Assembly: GCA_000378025.1 (NCBI GenBank)
Contig: KB899087.1
Span: 1,364,001 to 1,428,000 of the forward strand
DNA length: 64,000 bases
DNA from: Xanthobacteraceae bacterium 501b
GTDB taxonomy: Bacteria > Pseudomonadota > Alphaproteobacteria > Rhizobiales > Xanthobacteraceae
Direction of reading: 5' to 3'
The translations under genes were made by a program, and so were the position numbers. The notes beneath the pieces were generated by a model. It was not told where the DNA came from. It did not search any database and was given only the letters and a program-made list of their open reading frames with translations. Positions 25,677-34,792 of the stretch are shown piece by piece (position 1 is the stretch's first letter; every line of letters starts with the position of its first letter).

Positions 25677-27106
25677 TCGATCACCTGCTCGGGTTCAGTC
25701 GTTGCCTCCGGCGCCGGATCCACATCAGGCGCTTCGGGCACAGGCGGCGCGTTCACGGGCGAAGGTTCAACAGGATTGAGCGCATCCGGCGCGTCAGGGG
25801 GTGCCTGCACAGGCGGCGGTGCAGGCGATGTGCGCACGGTCGGCGGTTCAGGCGGATTGAGCGCATTCTCCAGCGATTGCAGGTTCGCCGATACGAAACG
25901 CGCATCGCCGCCGGGGCCGGCGGGCTCCATATCTTCGAGCTCGCATATTTGGTCCGGTGAGATGGCCGCGACCTCGAAAAGAGCCTTGTAGAAAGCAGCG
26001 CGCGCGGCCATGTCGCCACGAAGCAGCGCGTTCATGTTGAACTTGACGTAGTAGCCGCGCTCGCGCTCCTCTTCGGTGAAGAGCTTCCAGTTGAGCTCCT
26101 GCTCCCAGGCAGCAACCCACGGCTCGATGGTCTGGCGCACGAATCCGATCATCAGCTGCTCGATGCCGGCGCCCCACGAGGGCACGCCATCATGGCTCTG
26201 CAGCAGGATGAGCGGCACATCATACATGCGCGCGATCTCGCCTATCTGCGCCACGCGCGTGCCGAGGAACTGCGCATCCTCCGGCGGGATCGTCGTCTGA
26301 ACAAACTTCATGCCCTCTTCGAGCACCTTGACCCGGTGCGCGTTGTCGAGCCCGCCCTGCACATCGACCCGGGAAGCCGGGTTGGCGGGATCTACGCGCC
26401 TCTCGCCGTTAGGTCCCCTCAAATTCTGATGCGCATTCGGCGACAGCTTGCCCGGATGCAGCAGAAAGCCGCCGCTCTTGGCGTCATTGGCGAAGAACTT
26501 CCCGCCAAAAGTCTCCAGCGCTTTGGCGAGGCCCAACGCCTCGCGCGCCATGGCAATGGGCGAGAGGCCGACATAGCCGTCCTGACTGATGTCCATGATG
26601 TGCAGGACGTCACCCTGGTCGATCCGGAATTGCTGACCGCCAATGGTGGTTCGATAGAACAGGCGGTCGTCTTCGCGCTGCGGCGAAGTCGCCCATGGCA
26701 GGAGCGGCCAGAAGCCGACACCCTGCCCTTTATTGTTGCGCTCGATCTCGATGTAGCCGTTACCCCAGAGCAGAGCGTGGGCTTGGACTGTCTTGCGTAC
26801 CGTGCGCGACGACATGAAGTCGTTCGGGCGCAGACCGATGCGCAGAGACATCGGATGATCCGTCGCCTCTTCCACGCCGCCGCCCTGCTTCGCCCGCATG
26901 ATCTTCATGGGGAATCGGGCGATGGGATTCGTGATGCGGTTCACGCAGGCATAGACCACCGGCAATTGCAGCGCGGTGCTTTCTACCACAGTGACACCGG
27001 CCGCCGTCTTCCCGCCACCGACGGCCCGGATCAACCAGTTATCGGGAGCGCTGACCGGCTGAGACTGGCCAAACGCCGCCGCCACCAGGTTGCCGAAGTA
27101 CCCCAT
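25673..27106 (-). CDS. Portal protein, HK97-like
   Basis: A 477-residue protein of the HK97-type portal family. Features are ALQLPVVYACVNRITNPIARFP near residue 45, HALLWGNGYIEIERN, and a central PLILLQSHDGVPSWGAGIEQ block. The tail after residue 395 is extended and rich in Pro, Ala and Glu. The portal is the DNA entry ring on the head vertex and docks the terminase. It starts three bases after the terL stop, within the same transcript. The nested element lacks a portal. Confidence 0.92.
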   Translation of the reverse strand: MGYFGNLVAAAFGQSQPVSAPDNWLIRAVGGGKTAAGVTVVESTALQLPVVYACVNRITNPIARFPMKIMRAKQGGGVEEATDHPMSLRIGLRPNDFMSSRTVRKTVQAHALLWGNGYIEIERNNKGQGVGFWPLLPWATSPQREDDRLFYRTTIGGQQFRIDQGDVLHIMDISQDGYVGLSPIAMAREALGLAKALETFGGKFFANDAKSGGFLLHPGKLSPNAHQNLRGPNGERRVDPANPASRVDVQGGLDNAHRVKVLEEGMKFVQTTIPPEDAQFLGTRVAQIGEIARMYDVPLILLQSHDGVPSWGAGIEQLMIGFVRQTIEPWVAAWEQELNWKLFTEEERERGYYVKFNMNALLRGDMAARAAFYKALFEVAAISPDQICELEDMEPAGPGGDARFVSANLQSLENALNPPEPPTVRTSPAPPPVQAPPDAPDALNPVEPSPVNAPPVPEAPDVDPAPEATTEPEQVIE

Positions 27107-27108
27107 AG

Positions 27109-28505
27109 TCAAACCTCGATCTCAAGGATGCCGTGCGCCTCATAGACCGAAGGTCCTTCGACCTCCTGCGTCATCGCCAGGCCAATCGCCATCACACCGG
27201 CAGCGATGCCGTCGATCTTCTCGCGGCTCTTCTTCTTGGCCACGCAGTAATTCAGGTTTTCATCGAAGCGAACGACCGCATTACCGGCCATCCACTTGAG
27301 CACCGGGTGTCCGCCGTGATTGAGTGCACCCGACATAACTAGTCGCTCAAAATGCTTGGTTGGCTCGGCAAGCGTCGGGATGCCTTGGCGCATCTCACGG
27401 AACAGATCCGCATCGGCGCCCTCTTCCTGCAGATCGGTCAGCAGCTTCGTCGAATTCCACGGGTCGTATCCGATGGCCTCGACGCCAAATTCCTCGATAC
27501 CCTTAAGGATCGACCGCTTGAGGTAGTTCTGATCGACGACATTCCCGGGCGTCGGCGTCAGAGCGCCTGCGGCGGCCCACTGGTCATAAGGCACACTGTC
27601 GTTTCTCACCCGGGCGGCGAGCGTGTCCTCCGGCACCCAGAATTCGCAGAGCACCTGCCATTCCAAGTGATCGTCATCGGGCGGGAAAACCCAGATGAGT
27701 GCGGTCACATCCTTTGTCGACGAAACGTCGAAGGCGGCGAAGCACCTCCGCCCCCGGAATGCGGAACGGTCGGAGTTCCAAGTCTTCCAGGCATTGGCAT
27801 TCTTGGCGCACCGCGCCCACACCTTCGGGTCGATCCATCGAACGACAGCGTCGATCCATTGGTTCAGGTGATAGCACTTGAAGTGAGCCTCGGCCCGCGG
27901 GTTGTTCTTCGCTGCCGCCGCCTCACGGCGAAGGAAGTCAATCGTTGGCGAAAGGCCCAGCGACGGGTTGGCCCGCCGCCATACCGCCTCGTCCGCCCAA
28001 TCATCGTCCTTACCGGCGGCGAACAGCACCACCAGCGTGGACGGATCGTCGATCCGACCGTCGAGAATGGCGAGGCTCTTCTCCCAAAGCCCGTAACCGA
28101 CTTCGTTGGACCTGACGCCGGCCGTGGACGCATAGAGCTCGATCGGCTGGAGCCGGGCGCCCGTCCCTTGGCGAAGCGTATCGGCAAGCTCGGTGCTGAT
28201 CCATTCGTGCATTTCGTCGCCGGCAATGACCGTCGGCGAGCGCCCGTGCTTTCCCTCCGGCTTCCCGGACAGCAACTCGAAGGTCGAGCGGATCTGCGGA
28301 ATCCAGATGCTCTTCTTGAACGGAGTGACGCGCCCAGCCAACGGCGGCGAGAGCGCAATCATCGCCTTCATCTTGTCGAAGACGACTTTCCCCTGCTTCT
28401 CATCGCGGGCGAAGGCATACCCCTGCCCGCCGATGGTGCCGTCAAGCACGAAGAACAGCAGCGCGAGCGCCGATAGGAATTCGCTCTTGCCGTTCTTCCG
28501 GGGTA
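27109..28505 (-). pseudogene. Terminase large subunit, 3' part, split by the nested element
   Basis: This is the C-terminal part of TerL, starting at the codons after the inserted element. It reads KSEFLSALALLFFVLDG and continues 446 further residues. Visible parts are the Walker B-like VIAGDEMHEW (about residue 220 of the intact protein) and the nuclease-type AFDVSSTKDVT. The 5' part is at 38951-39346. Excision between the 16-bp repeats would give one 587-codon frame with Walker A PRKNGKS restored. As it stands, this half lacks a start and an ATP-binding loop, though an internal GTG could give a nuclease-only fragment. Confidence 0.92.
28490..28505. repeat. att core, left end of the nested element (16 bp)
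   Basis: The plus-strand sequence CCGTTCTTCCGGGGTA is identical to 38964-38979. The bases on both sides differ between copies. In terL it encodes (minus strand) the Pro-Arg-Lys-Asn-Gly of the Walker A motif. Confidence 0.93.
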
Positions 28506-28564
28506 GCTAAATTTTATGCAGATATTTCCATCGCTTATAGCTGCTTGTCGCGCTCATGTCGCAC

Positions 28565-29743
28565 TTACGACACCAGATCAGCGCCGAGCTTGTCCATCAC
28601 GCCAGCAACCAAGTCCGGATTTTCGAACAGATGGCCGTACCGGTCAAAGGTCATCTGGATGCTGGAATGCCCCATGATCGTCTGCACCCGCTTCGGCGGC
28701 AGGCCGCTTTCAATGAGCAGGCTCGCGCACACATGCCGGAGGGCATGGAAGCTATATTCACCCGTGAACTGTTGAGTGCGCCCTCTGCCGCCATTTGCCG
28801 CTCGATATTGCAGGCGGTGCCATGATTCCAGAATGGACGGGCCGTCGATCATTTGGCCGCCGCGCGTAGTAAAGAGCAAGTCTTCGCCGCGCCCGCCGCT
28901 CCTCAGGCGCCACTCCTTGAGAACACCCATCAAAACGCGAGCGATAGGCACGTCGCGGATGCCGGCGCGCGATTTCGGTTCATCCACGTTGCCGAGGTTG
29001 TCCGCCGAGCGCCGAACCTTGATTATCTGCCGCTCGAAATCAATATCGCACCAGCGCAAAGGTCGTATCTCGCCCTTCCGCAGGCCAGCGTAGAGTGCAA
29101 TCATCACCATGGGCTTGAGGTAGGGCGCCACACCACCCCAATGCTTCCGCTCGAACTCAGCAAGGAATGCTGCAATCTGGATCTTCTGCGGGATTTCACG
29201 AGGAGCCGCCTTCCGGCCAGGAAGGCGGAACGTGTGATCCCTGAGCACGTTGCGCCCCACCTTCGCGCGAACGAACGCAAACTGTACTGCCAGCCGCAAG
29301 CACCCGACAACATGGCCAAGACTGGCTCGAGAGAGCGGGCGATCCTCTCGATAGGCGAGATCGTCAATCCACGCTTGTATCAAGGAGGGATTAAGGTCCG
29401 TGAGCTTTTTGTTCCCGATAGTTGGGCGGATATGGTTTTCCACCCATGAAGTCATGCTGCGCAACGTATGCATGCGCAGATGATCCTTGGCTCGCACCCG
29501 CTTATCGTTATTCTCCATCCACATATCGAGGGCCTGAGAAACAGTTATGGAATCTCGGCGCGCCACATGCGTTCCATTATTAACGTCGATATGCACTTTA
29601 GACCGAAAGTCGTCTGCATCCTTTTTCTTTTGAAACGTCTCGGTCTTTCTCTTCCCGAACGCGTCGGCATATGACACCTGCCAAGCCGTCTTAATCTCGC
29701 CGGTCTTCGGATTCGTCCAGCTGCGCTTGCGAACGCTCGCCAT
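28565..29743 (-). CDS. Tyrosine integrase of the nested element
   Basis: A 392-residue tyrosine recombinase. There is an N-terminal arm-binding region, a SAM-like core-binding domain (about 65-165) and a catalytic domain with Arg222 (ALYAGLRKGE), His333-x-x-Arg336 (FHALRH), His359 (MGHSS) and the nucleophile Tyr369 (FDRYGH). All catalytic residues are present, so it should be active. Its stop lies 59 bases from the left att core. The start follows a CAGGAGAG ribosome-binding site. The DNA is lower in GC than the neighbouring phage genes. It is not closely similar to the integrase at 56028. Confidence 0.95.
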   Translation of the reverse strand: MASVRKRSWTNPKTGEIKTAWQVSYADAFGKRKTETFQKKKDADDFRSKVHIDVNNGTHVARRDSITVSQALDMWMENNDKRVRAKDHLRMHTLRSMTSWVENHIRPTIGNKKLTDLNPSLIQAWIDDLAYREDRPLSRASLGHVVGCLRLAVQFAFVRAKVGRNVLRDHTFRLPGRKAAPREIPQKIQIAAFLAEFERKHWGGVAPYLKPMVMIALYAGLRKGEIRPLRWCDIDFERQIIKVRRSADNLGNVDEPKSRAGIRDVPIARVLMGVLKEWRLRSGGRGEDLLFTTRGGQMIDGPSILESWHRLQYRAANGGRGRTQQFTGEYSFHALRHVCASLLIESGLPPKRVQTIMGHSSIQMTFDRYGHLFENPDLVAGVMDKLGADLVS

Positions 29744-29808
29744 GGCCTTGCTCTCCTGTTCTGTGGGGGAAGGCCGGCCGCACCTCCCGGGCACGGCCGG
29801 CGAGCGCG

Positions 29809-30036
29809 TTAGCGCAGACGCGCTTGAATTATCTCAAGGTTTTCCTTGGCTTCATTGAGATCTTTCATAGTGTCTATGCAGAGTATAGAGAAGGAATTAC
29901 CCGTCTCATTATCGTGCGTGTGACAGAGATAGCCCGCCATCATTGACAATGCACCGAGGCGCATCCTTGCATTCTCTAGATCATCCAAGGCGCGCGCCGC
30001 GATAACAGCGCCACACCTTTCCATCGCGTCATTCAT
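29809..30036 (-). CDS. Small hypothetical protein beside the satellite integrase
   Basis: A 75-residue, mostly helical protein (NDAMERCGAVIAARALDDLE to DLNEAKENLEIIQARLR). It starts at an ATG with a GGAGG site inside the end of the preceding S24-like gene (8-base overlap). It has no recognised family. It is AT-richer than the surrounding phage DNA. The coupling to the S24-like gene suggests a regulatory or accessory role. Confidence 0.6.
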   Translation of the reverse strand: MNDAMERCGAVIAARALDDLENARMRLGALSMMAGYLCHTHDNETGNSFSILCIDTMKDLNEAKENLEIIQARLR

Positions 30037-30457
30037 GGGCTTCACCTCCGAACGGGATGAAGACGCCCTGCACCCGACCGATCAGTTTCGCGGCGATGTG
30101 GTCTCGCGTCATCGGGCCTTCGGCCCATACAGGCCCGTAGAGACCATGCCGCGCGAACCATCCCTCGATCTCCCCTTCTGGCGTCCGCACCTGCCGAGCG
30201 ACGGTGCCGCACAGACGATAGGTGACGCCAGAGAAGTCGTCGGAGGCGCCGTAGGCGATCAGGAAGAGTTCGCCGCGCTGGGGCTCTCGGTCGCTGAGGT
30301 AGATCACCGCGAACTCGCCGCGATCTAGGTGAGGATAGAACCGATCGTCCGTGATCGGGAACGTCAGGTGTCCGCTGGGAATCTCGGTGAACGAAGGAAG
30401 GGCCCTCAGGCCGGGCTGGGGCGCGCTCGGCACCGATGGAGTGGGATGGATATACAT
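30029..30457 (-). CDS. S24/LexA-like domain protein, no HTH
   Basis: A 142-residue protein whose core resembles the S24 peptidase fold of LexA and CI: FPITDDRFYPHLDRGEFAVI, then REPQRGELFLIAYG, then KLIGRVQGVFIPFG. The usual catalytic Ser is not evident (the DDRFYP segment replaces the (G)DSM-type motif) and there is no DNA-binding domain before it. It may act as a partner or decoy for the prophage repressor, but that is speculation. Confidence 0.55.
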   Translation of the reverse strand: MYIHPTPSVPSAPQPGLRALPSFTEIPSGHLTFPITDDRFYPHLDRGEFAVIYLSDREPQRGELFLIAYGASDDFSGVTYRLCGTVARQVRTPEGEIEGWFARHGLYGPVWAEGPMTRDHIAAKLIGRVQGVFIPFGGEAHE

Positions 30458-30815
30458 GGGTGTTCTCGCGGTTTGAACCGGATTTCTAGGTCCGGGGTTT
30501 GCGCCACGATGGGGCAAACCTCACCAGCGTCAGGCTGGCACCGGGAAGCTAGAAACACCGCCGCGAGACGATGCGCCACGACCTTTCCCCCAAAGGGGTA
30601 TTGTATAGCCGTGGCCTTCCCGGCATAGTGAGCCGGTCACGCCCACGGCTGGGCGCGTCAAACTTTCGGTGTCCTCGGCCGGCAAGCCGATTTCACCTAT
30701 CGCGGCTGAAGCGCAAACCCCGGCAAGGGTCCGCTTCGGGTGTTTCTAGGCACCGCGCACAACTTCACCCTATTCGCCATTTTGTGCAAGCGAGCCCCGC
30801 AAGGGGAGCGCGCGC
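30458..30815. other. Noncoding region of the nested element with inverted repeats
   Basis: About 360 bases with no supported gene. It contains GGTTTGC/GCAAACC around an 11-base loop near 30497-30521, CCAGC/GCTGG near 30523-30537, and an 11-bp inverted match of GGGGTTTGCGC (30494-30504) with GCGCAAACCCC (about 30711). Such structure could be an operator, promoter or small RNA region between the structural genes and the S24-like gene. Nothing more can be said. Confidence 0.4.
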
Positions 30816-31247
30816 CTAGACGGGCGCCGCAGCGTCCACCAGGTCGCGCACGCTCTCGCCGGCACGGCCCTTGCCAACCTCGCCGGCCGCCCACAGGATC
30901 GCCGCCCGCAGCGCCACCAGGTCCGGCGCATTCACCAGCCGTGCGGCCATCTCCGGCGAATAGGCGATCACCTCGCCCTCGTCGCCGGTCAGGTTTTCCC
31001 AGCCGAGCAGGATGCCCCCGAGGATCGTCGCGCCCGTCACGGCCGACGCCTGCGCCTCCGTGAGCCCATCGGATGGCGTCGGTACTTCCGACCCCATCCC
31101 GGCCAGAGCCTCCTTCTGCGCGGCGCGTGCGTGGGTGCTGGTGATGCCCCGCACCTTGAGCCGAAGGTCGCCGAAGCCGGGAATATCATCCACCCAGCCG
31201 CCACCCTCGATGCGGGCGGCGTGGGTGCGTATGGTAGAAAGGTTCAT
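30816..31247 (-). CDS. Tail assembly chaperone-like protein of the nested element
   Basis: A 143-residue protein. GGWVDDIPGFGDLRLKVRGI, then ILGGILLGWENLTGD, then SPEMAARLVNAPDLVALRAA follows the same layout as the prophage chaperone at 18766-19176. Two differences stand out: it lies after its tape measure gene rather than before, and no slippery heptamer or T-like frame follows its stop. It might modulate assembly of helper tail tube around the satellite's short tape measure. Confidence 0.7.
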   Translation of the reverse strand: MNLSTIRTHAARIEGGGWVDDIPGFGDLRLKVRGITSTHARAAQKEALAGMGSEVPTPSDGLTEAQASAVTGATILGGILLGWENLTGDEGEVIAYSPEMAARLVNAPDLVALRAAILWAAGEVGKGRAGESVRDLVDAAAPV

Positions 31248-31365
31248 TGGCGGCTCCTTTCGATATCGTTGTGCCGAGGTCGGAATTCCGACCCCGGACG
31301 CGAAAGCGCCCCCGCGACGATCTCGCGAGGGCGCGGGGTTTGCGTAGTGAGCACATCCTTGCCGG

Positions 31366-32061
31366 TCAGGTGAGAAACTTGGGTGCCGGCGCCGCCAGGG
31401 CGCGCGCTGCGACGGCCTCGGCCGTGTCGCCGATGGCGTCAGGCCAAACGAGGATATTCTGGCGCTTCACGCCATCGTCGGTGATCGTGACGAACTCGCC
31501 CGCCCCTCCCGAAATGCACCTTCCGTCATGGAGAGCGTGGGCGCGTCGCCGGGCGTTCAGCACCCGGCGGGCGAACTCCACCGGCTTCAGGATCGCGATG
31601 TTCTTGAGTATCTCCGCATCCGTGAACGGGCGGATGGCGCCACCGATGGCGCACGGCCCGATGCAAACCCCGGCATCGGCGATGTGGAGGGCCGGGCGGC
31701 CGGGCGCCTCCATCGTGTCGATGATCGCTCCAGCCCATTCCCGCCGGCTCTCCGACCAGCCGGCGAACAGCACCTGAATATGGGCATTTTCGCCGAGCCG
31801 CGCGGCCCCAAAGGGCAGCCAAAGCCGCAGGATGTCCGGGAGCGCAATTACAACGGAATCGAAGTCCGCATGAGGTGGCAGCCACTCGGAGATAAACCGC
31901 GCACCATCCCCGGACCCCATGGCCATCCATCCGAAGAGGTGGCCGTTGGGCGTGTGTATCTTCGACGCGAAGCGGGACAAACGCCCGGCTTCATCGGCGA
32001 TGGCGGTATCGGCGAAGAGGATCACGCCGCCCCGATGCACAACCTGATTGATGATCGTCAT
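31366..32061 (-). CDS. Unknown protein, possible Ntn-hydrolase-like fold
   Basis: A 231-residue protein with GGVILFADTAIADEAGRLSR, then KIHTPNGHLFGWMAMGSGDG, and a long beta/alpha remainder. The early strand-turn-strand pattern and the FADT/FASKIH segments recall proteasome-like Ntn-hydrolase proteins, but no catalytic N-terminal Thr is exposed. The start has a GGAGG site and lies just after the tape measure stop. Function is unknown. It is found between two tail-assembly genes. Confidence 0.6.
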   Translation of the reverse strand: MTIINQVVHRGGVILFADTAIADEAGRLSRFASKIHTPNGHLFGWMAMGSGDGARFISEWLPPHADFDSVVIALPDILRLWLPFGAARLGENAHIQVLFAGWSESRREWAGAIIDTMEAPGRPALHIADAGVCIGPCAIGGAIRPFTDAEILKNIAILKPVEFARRVLNARRRAHALHDGRCISGGAGEFVTITDDGVKRQNILVWPDAIGDTAEAVAARALAAPAPKFLT

Positions 32062-32063
32062 GA

Positions 32064-34010
32064 TCAAACCTCCACAGCGATCATCAGGGCGGCTTGCGGC
32101 GCCACTGGCAGGGGCGAACGCGCCGTCTGCGCCCGGTCAAAGGCGATGTCGTCCATCAGCTGCTTGCGGGCATATTCCGCCGTCAGGCCGGCGATGGCCT
32201 CGGCGTTGCCACGGATCTCATCGGCCTCGGAGGAAAGCAGGCTGATGCCCCGCGAGCGCATATCCTGCTCGGCCTGAAGCCGGGCGACGAGCTTGCCCCG
32301 CTCCGCCTCGTTGGTGCCGATCAGCCGGGCTTCCAGCTCCAGCGCCTCGATCTGCGCCCGCTGGTCCTGCAAGAGGTCCGCCGCGCCCTGTCCCCGCCGC
32401 AGCTTGTTGCCGTCCGCGCCGTACTGGCTGCCGATGGCGGCAAGGCTGCGCTGGTGCGCTTCGTTGGCAAGGTCGTAATCGGCCTGCGCCGCGTTCGCTT
32501 CCTTCAGCAAGGCGATCTGCCTGCCGTAGGCGTCATTCTCGCGAGCGATTGCCGCCTCGCGGGGCGACAAGCCGGCAACGATCGAGGACCGGGTGTAAGC
32601 CTCGAGCGAGGTCTTAGCCTTGTTCTGCGCGTCGGTCAGTCCGGTGACGGCATCGCGGGCGCGCTGCGCATTCGCCTCAAGCTGCGCGGCGCGGGCGGCT
32701 ATGGCGCCCTCGGAACCGCCGAGGGCGGCGCTCTTTGCCAGAGCGTTGGCCAGGTTGCCGTCAATGGCGGCGAGCGAGGAAATCACCTTCTGCTGCGCCG
32801 CCAGGGCGGGCACCAGGTCGGTGATGGCCTTCACGCTGTCGGCATAGGTGCGCAGGGACGGCACGCCGTCGCTCGCCGCCCCGGAGAGGGCTTGGAGCGC
32901 CGCAGCGGCGCCGGGGAGCGCGCGGGCCGTCTTGCTGGCCTCGTCGGTCAACGTCAGGAGTTCGTCCGCCAACTGGCGCATCCGGCCATTGCCGGGGTTC
33001 GCTGCGGCAAGGGCGTTCACCGCCTCGCGAAACTCGGTGATCTTCGGCGTACCGGCCGCGATGGACGTCGTCAGGTCGTCGATCTGCTGTTTGAAGGGTG
33101 CGAAGCGTGCGTCCGCGCTGAAAAGCGGCTGATCGAAGCCGTTGGCGATCTGGCCATAGGCTTCGGGGCGCTGCGCCTGCACGCTGGTGCCGAGTTGACT
33201 GAGCAGCGCCTGAGACTGGTTTGCCAGCTGCTCCCGCAGCGCGGCGGCGCTCTGCTCGGCCGCGCGGCGAAGGATGGCTGTCGATTCCTCGGCGTAGTCA
33301 CGGGCGGCCGCCGTGGCATCGCCGTAGCGGTCGCCGATCCGGCCAATGATATCCTCGTGCGCCTTGAACACGTCCTCGGTGGACTTGGCCCCATCGCCAA
33401 CCGTCGAGAAGAACCACGTAGCCGCCGCCCCGGCGCTGGCGAGGCCCAGAACGGCGAGATTGAGCGGGTTGGTGACGAAGGCCATCAGGCCGGCGCCGAG
33501 GGCGCTCACGGCCCCCTTGAGGCCCCGCTCGCCAAGCTGGCCGGCAAGCTGCCCGCCCTGCTGGATGATCGGCAGGAACAACCCGCCGCCGCCGGCGATC
33601 TGCGTGCCCAGATCCATGAACTGCGCGCCCATGAGACCGACCTCATGAGTGGCAAGTTTGGTGTTGTCGTTCACCCCCTTGATCTGGTCGGAGACGCCGC
33701 CATAGCGGGTGTGCGCCATGGCGAGCAACTGGTTCTGCCGCTCCACTGTTATGAGGCCGTCCGCCCGCGCGGCGGCCAGGTCGCGCGTTGCCTTCTCCAG
33801 CTGCTTGCTGGCGGTATAGCCAGCGTCGAGCGTCCGGTTCCAGCGCTCCAACGAGCGGCCAATGCTCGCCGTGGAACGCTCCAGCCGCTCGCCCGCCGCA
33901 ACGACGGCATCATCCGCTCTGGCCAGCCCGTCCAGCTTATCCTTGGCCTGATCGACGCCGTTGACGGTCGCCTTGATATCGATCTCTCGAACTTCCCGAA
34001 GCGCTACCAT
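32064..34010 (-). CDS. Short tape-measure-like protein of the nested element
   Basis: A 648-residue protein starting DIKATVNGVDQAKDKLDGLA, followed by coiled coil. A hydrophobic stretch is at about 120-190 (with GLMGAQFMDLGTQIAGGGG), then a long Ala/Gln-rich helix. It is homologous in layout to the 1113-residue protein at 15077. It ends soon after ARKQLMDDIAFDRAQTARSP, which aligns with QLMADIQFERDQLGRGP of the prophage protein, so roughly the C-terminal 250 residues are missing. If used, it would specify a much shorter tail; alternatively it is truncated and dead. Confidence 0.82.
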   Translation of the reverse strand: MVALREVREIDIKATVNGVDQAKDKLDGLARADDAVVAAGERLERSTASIGRSLERWNRTLDAGYTASKQLEKATRDLAAARADGLITVERQNQLLAMAHTRYGGVSDQIKGVNDNTKLATHEVGLMGAQFMDLGTQIAGGGGLFLPIIQQGGQLAGQLGERGLKGAVSALGAGLMAFVTNPLNLAVLGLASAGAAATWFFSTVGDGAKSTEDVFKAHEDIIGRIGDRYGDATAAARDYAEESTAILRRAAEQSAAALREQLANQSQALLSQLGTSVQAQRPEAYGQIANGFDQPLFSADARFAPFKQQIDDLTTSIAAGTPKITEFREAVNALAAANPGNGRMRQLADELLTLTDEASKTARALPGAAAALQALSGAASDGVPSLRTYADSVKAITDLVPALAAQQKVISSLAAIDGNLANALAKSAALGGSEGAIAARAAQLEANAQRARDAVTGLTDAQNKAKTSLEAYTRSSIVAGLSPREAAIARENDAYGRQIALLKEANAAQADYDLANEAHQRSLAAIGSQYGADGNKLRRGQGAADLLQDQRAQIEALELEARLIGTNEAERGKLVARLQAEQDMRSRGISLLSSEADEIRGNAEAIAGLTAEYARKQLMDDIAFDRAQTARSPLPVAPQAALMIAVEV

Positions 34011-34621
34011 GAGCGATCTCCTGCGATGACGATGGCGGGAACGCGGGCGGCACGCTCACGAGCGCGGGCACGGGAGCGCCCCGAGGAAACGGGCGGATGC
34101 AGGCCGAATTCCTGCGGCGTCCGAAATGTGAACTTGACGGAAGCGACGTCGCGAAACCGGGCATTGGCAAGGGCCGCGACAGCCTCATAGATGCCAGCCG
34201 GCTCATAGTGCTTCTCCAGCCGGCGCGCGTAGGGTGCGACCGACAGGAACACGTACTCGTCGGCCGGGGGCACATTCCCGCCAGGCTCGATCTCCCGTCC
34301 GCCGGCATAGAACCTGTGCGAGCGCTGATACTCGCCGGTCACGAAGGGCGAGTGCTGCACCAGCATGTCGCCAATCCACTCGAACACCCGGCCGAGCCCG
34401 CCATCAAAGCGGAAGATGATCCGGCCCGGCAGGTTGACGGCTTCGAGCGGCGCGCCGGTACGGCCATCCACGATCTGCTCATAGGTCGGTTCGCGCCCGG
34501 TGGCCTGCCGGTTGGCTTGCACGCCATCAGCGAGCCGCTGCCGCGCGAAGTCCGCCACCATCCGCTTCTGCGTGGCTGGCGCCAGGTCTCGCGCCACGAT
34601 GGCCTCAACGATGGATCGCAT
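34004..34621 (-). CDS. gp10-like neck / tail-completion protein of the nested element
   Basis: A 205-residue protein homologous to the prophage product at 20745-21437. The shared blocks are the WIGDMLVxHSPxxTGxYQ-type motif, EYVFLSxxPYAR and GIYEAVAALANARF. The C terminus is basic (GRSRARARERAAR). It overlaps the tape measure start by seven bases. The start is the ATG at MRSIVEAI; an in-frame start 20 codons upstream is possible. It is the only neck gene kept by the element. Confidence 0.75.
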   Translation of the reverse strand: MRSIVEAIVARDLAPATQKRMVADFARQRLADGVQANRQATGREPTYEQIVDGRTGAPLEAVNLPGRIIFRFDGGLGRVFEWIGDMLVQHSPFVTGEYQRSHRFYAGGREIEPGGNVPPADEYVFLSVAPYARRLEKHYEPAGIYEAVAALANARFRDVASVKFTFRTPQEFGLHPPVSSGRSRARARERAARVPAIVIAGDRSW

Positions 34622-34792
34622 GGAGCGGGACACGCATACCCCCGATGTTGAAAGGTGCAGCTGCGGGAACCTTGAGCCCATAATGCTAGTGGGCGCCGAG
34701 CAGGTTCCCTTCCCGTTGTTCGCCGAGCTGCGGCGGCGTCATGGAGAAGGCGCCCGAAGGGGAAGGCGGCGACCTAAGCCGCCGCCCCCTAA

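Noticed and set aside
29772-29799. Terminator between the satellite integrase and the preceding gene
   Set aside because: An inverted CCGGCCG/CGGCCGG pair is present but no T-run follows on either strand, so termination is not supported.
30560-30760. A tRNA or small RNA gene in the satellite's noncoding region
   Set aside because: Several short hairpins can be drawn, but no cloverleaf, promoter or terminator pattern could be completed.
32094-34190. Plus-strand frame of 698 codons opposite the satellite tape measure
   Set aside because: Composition is that of an antisense shadow, while the minus-strand frame is a recognisable tape measure.
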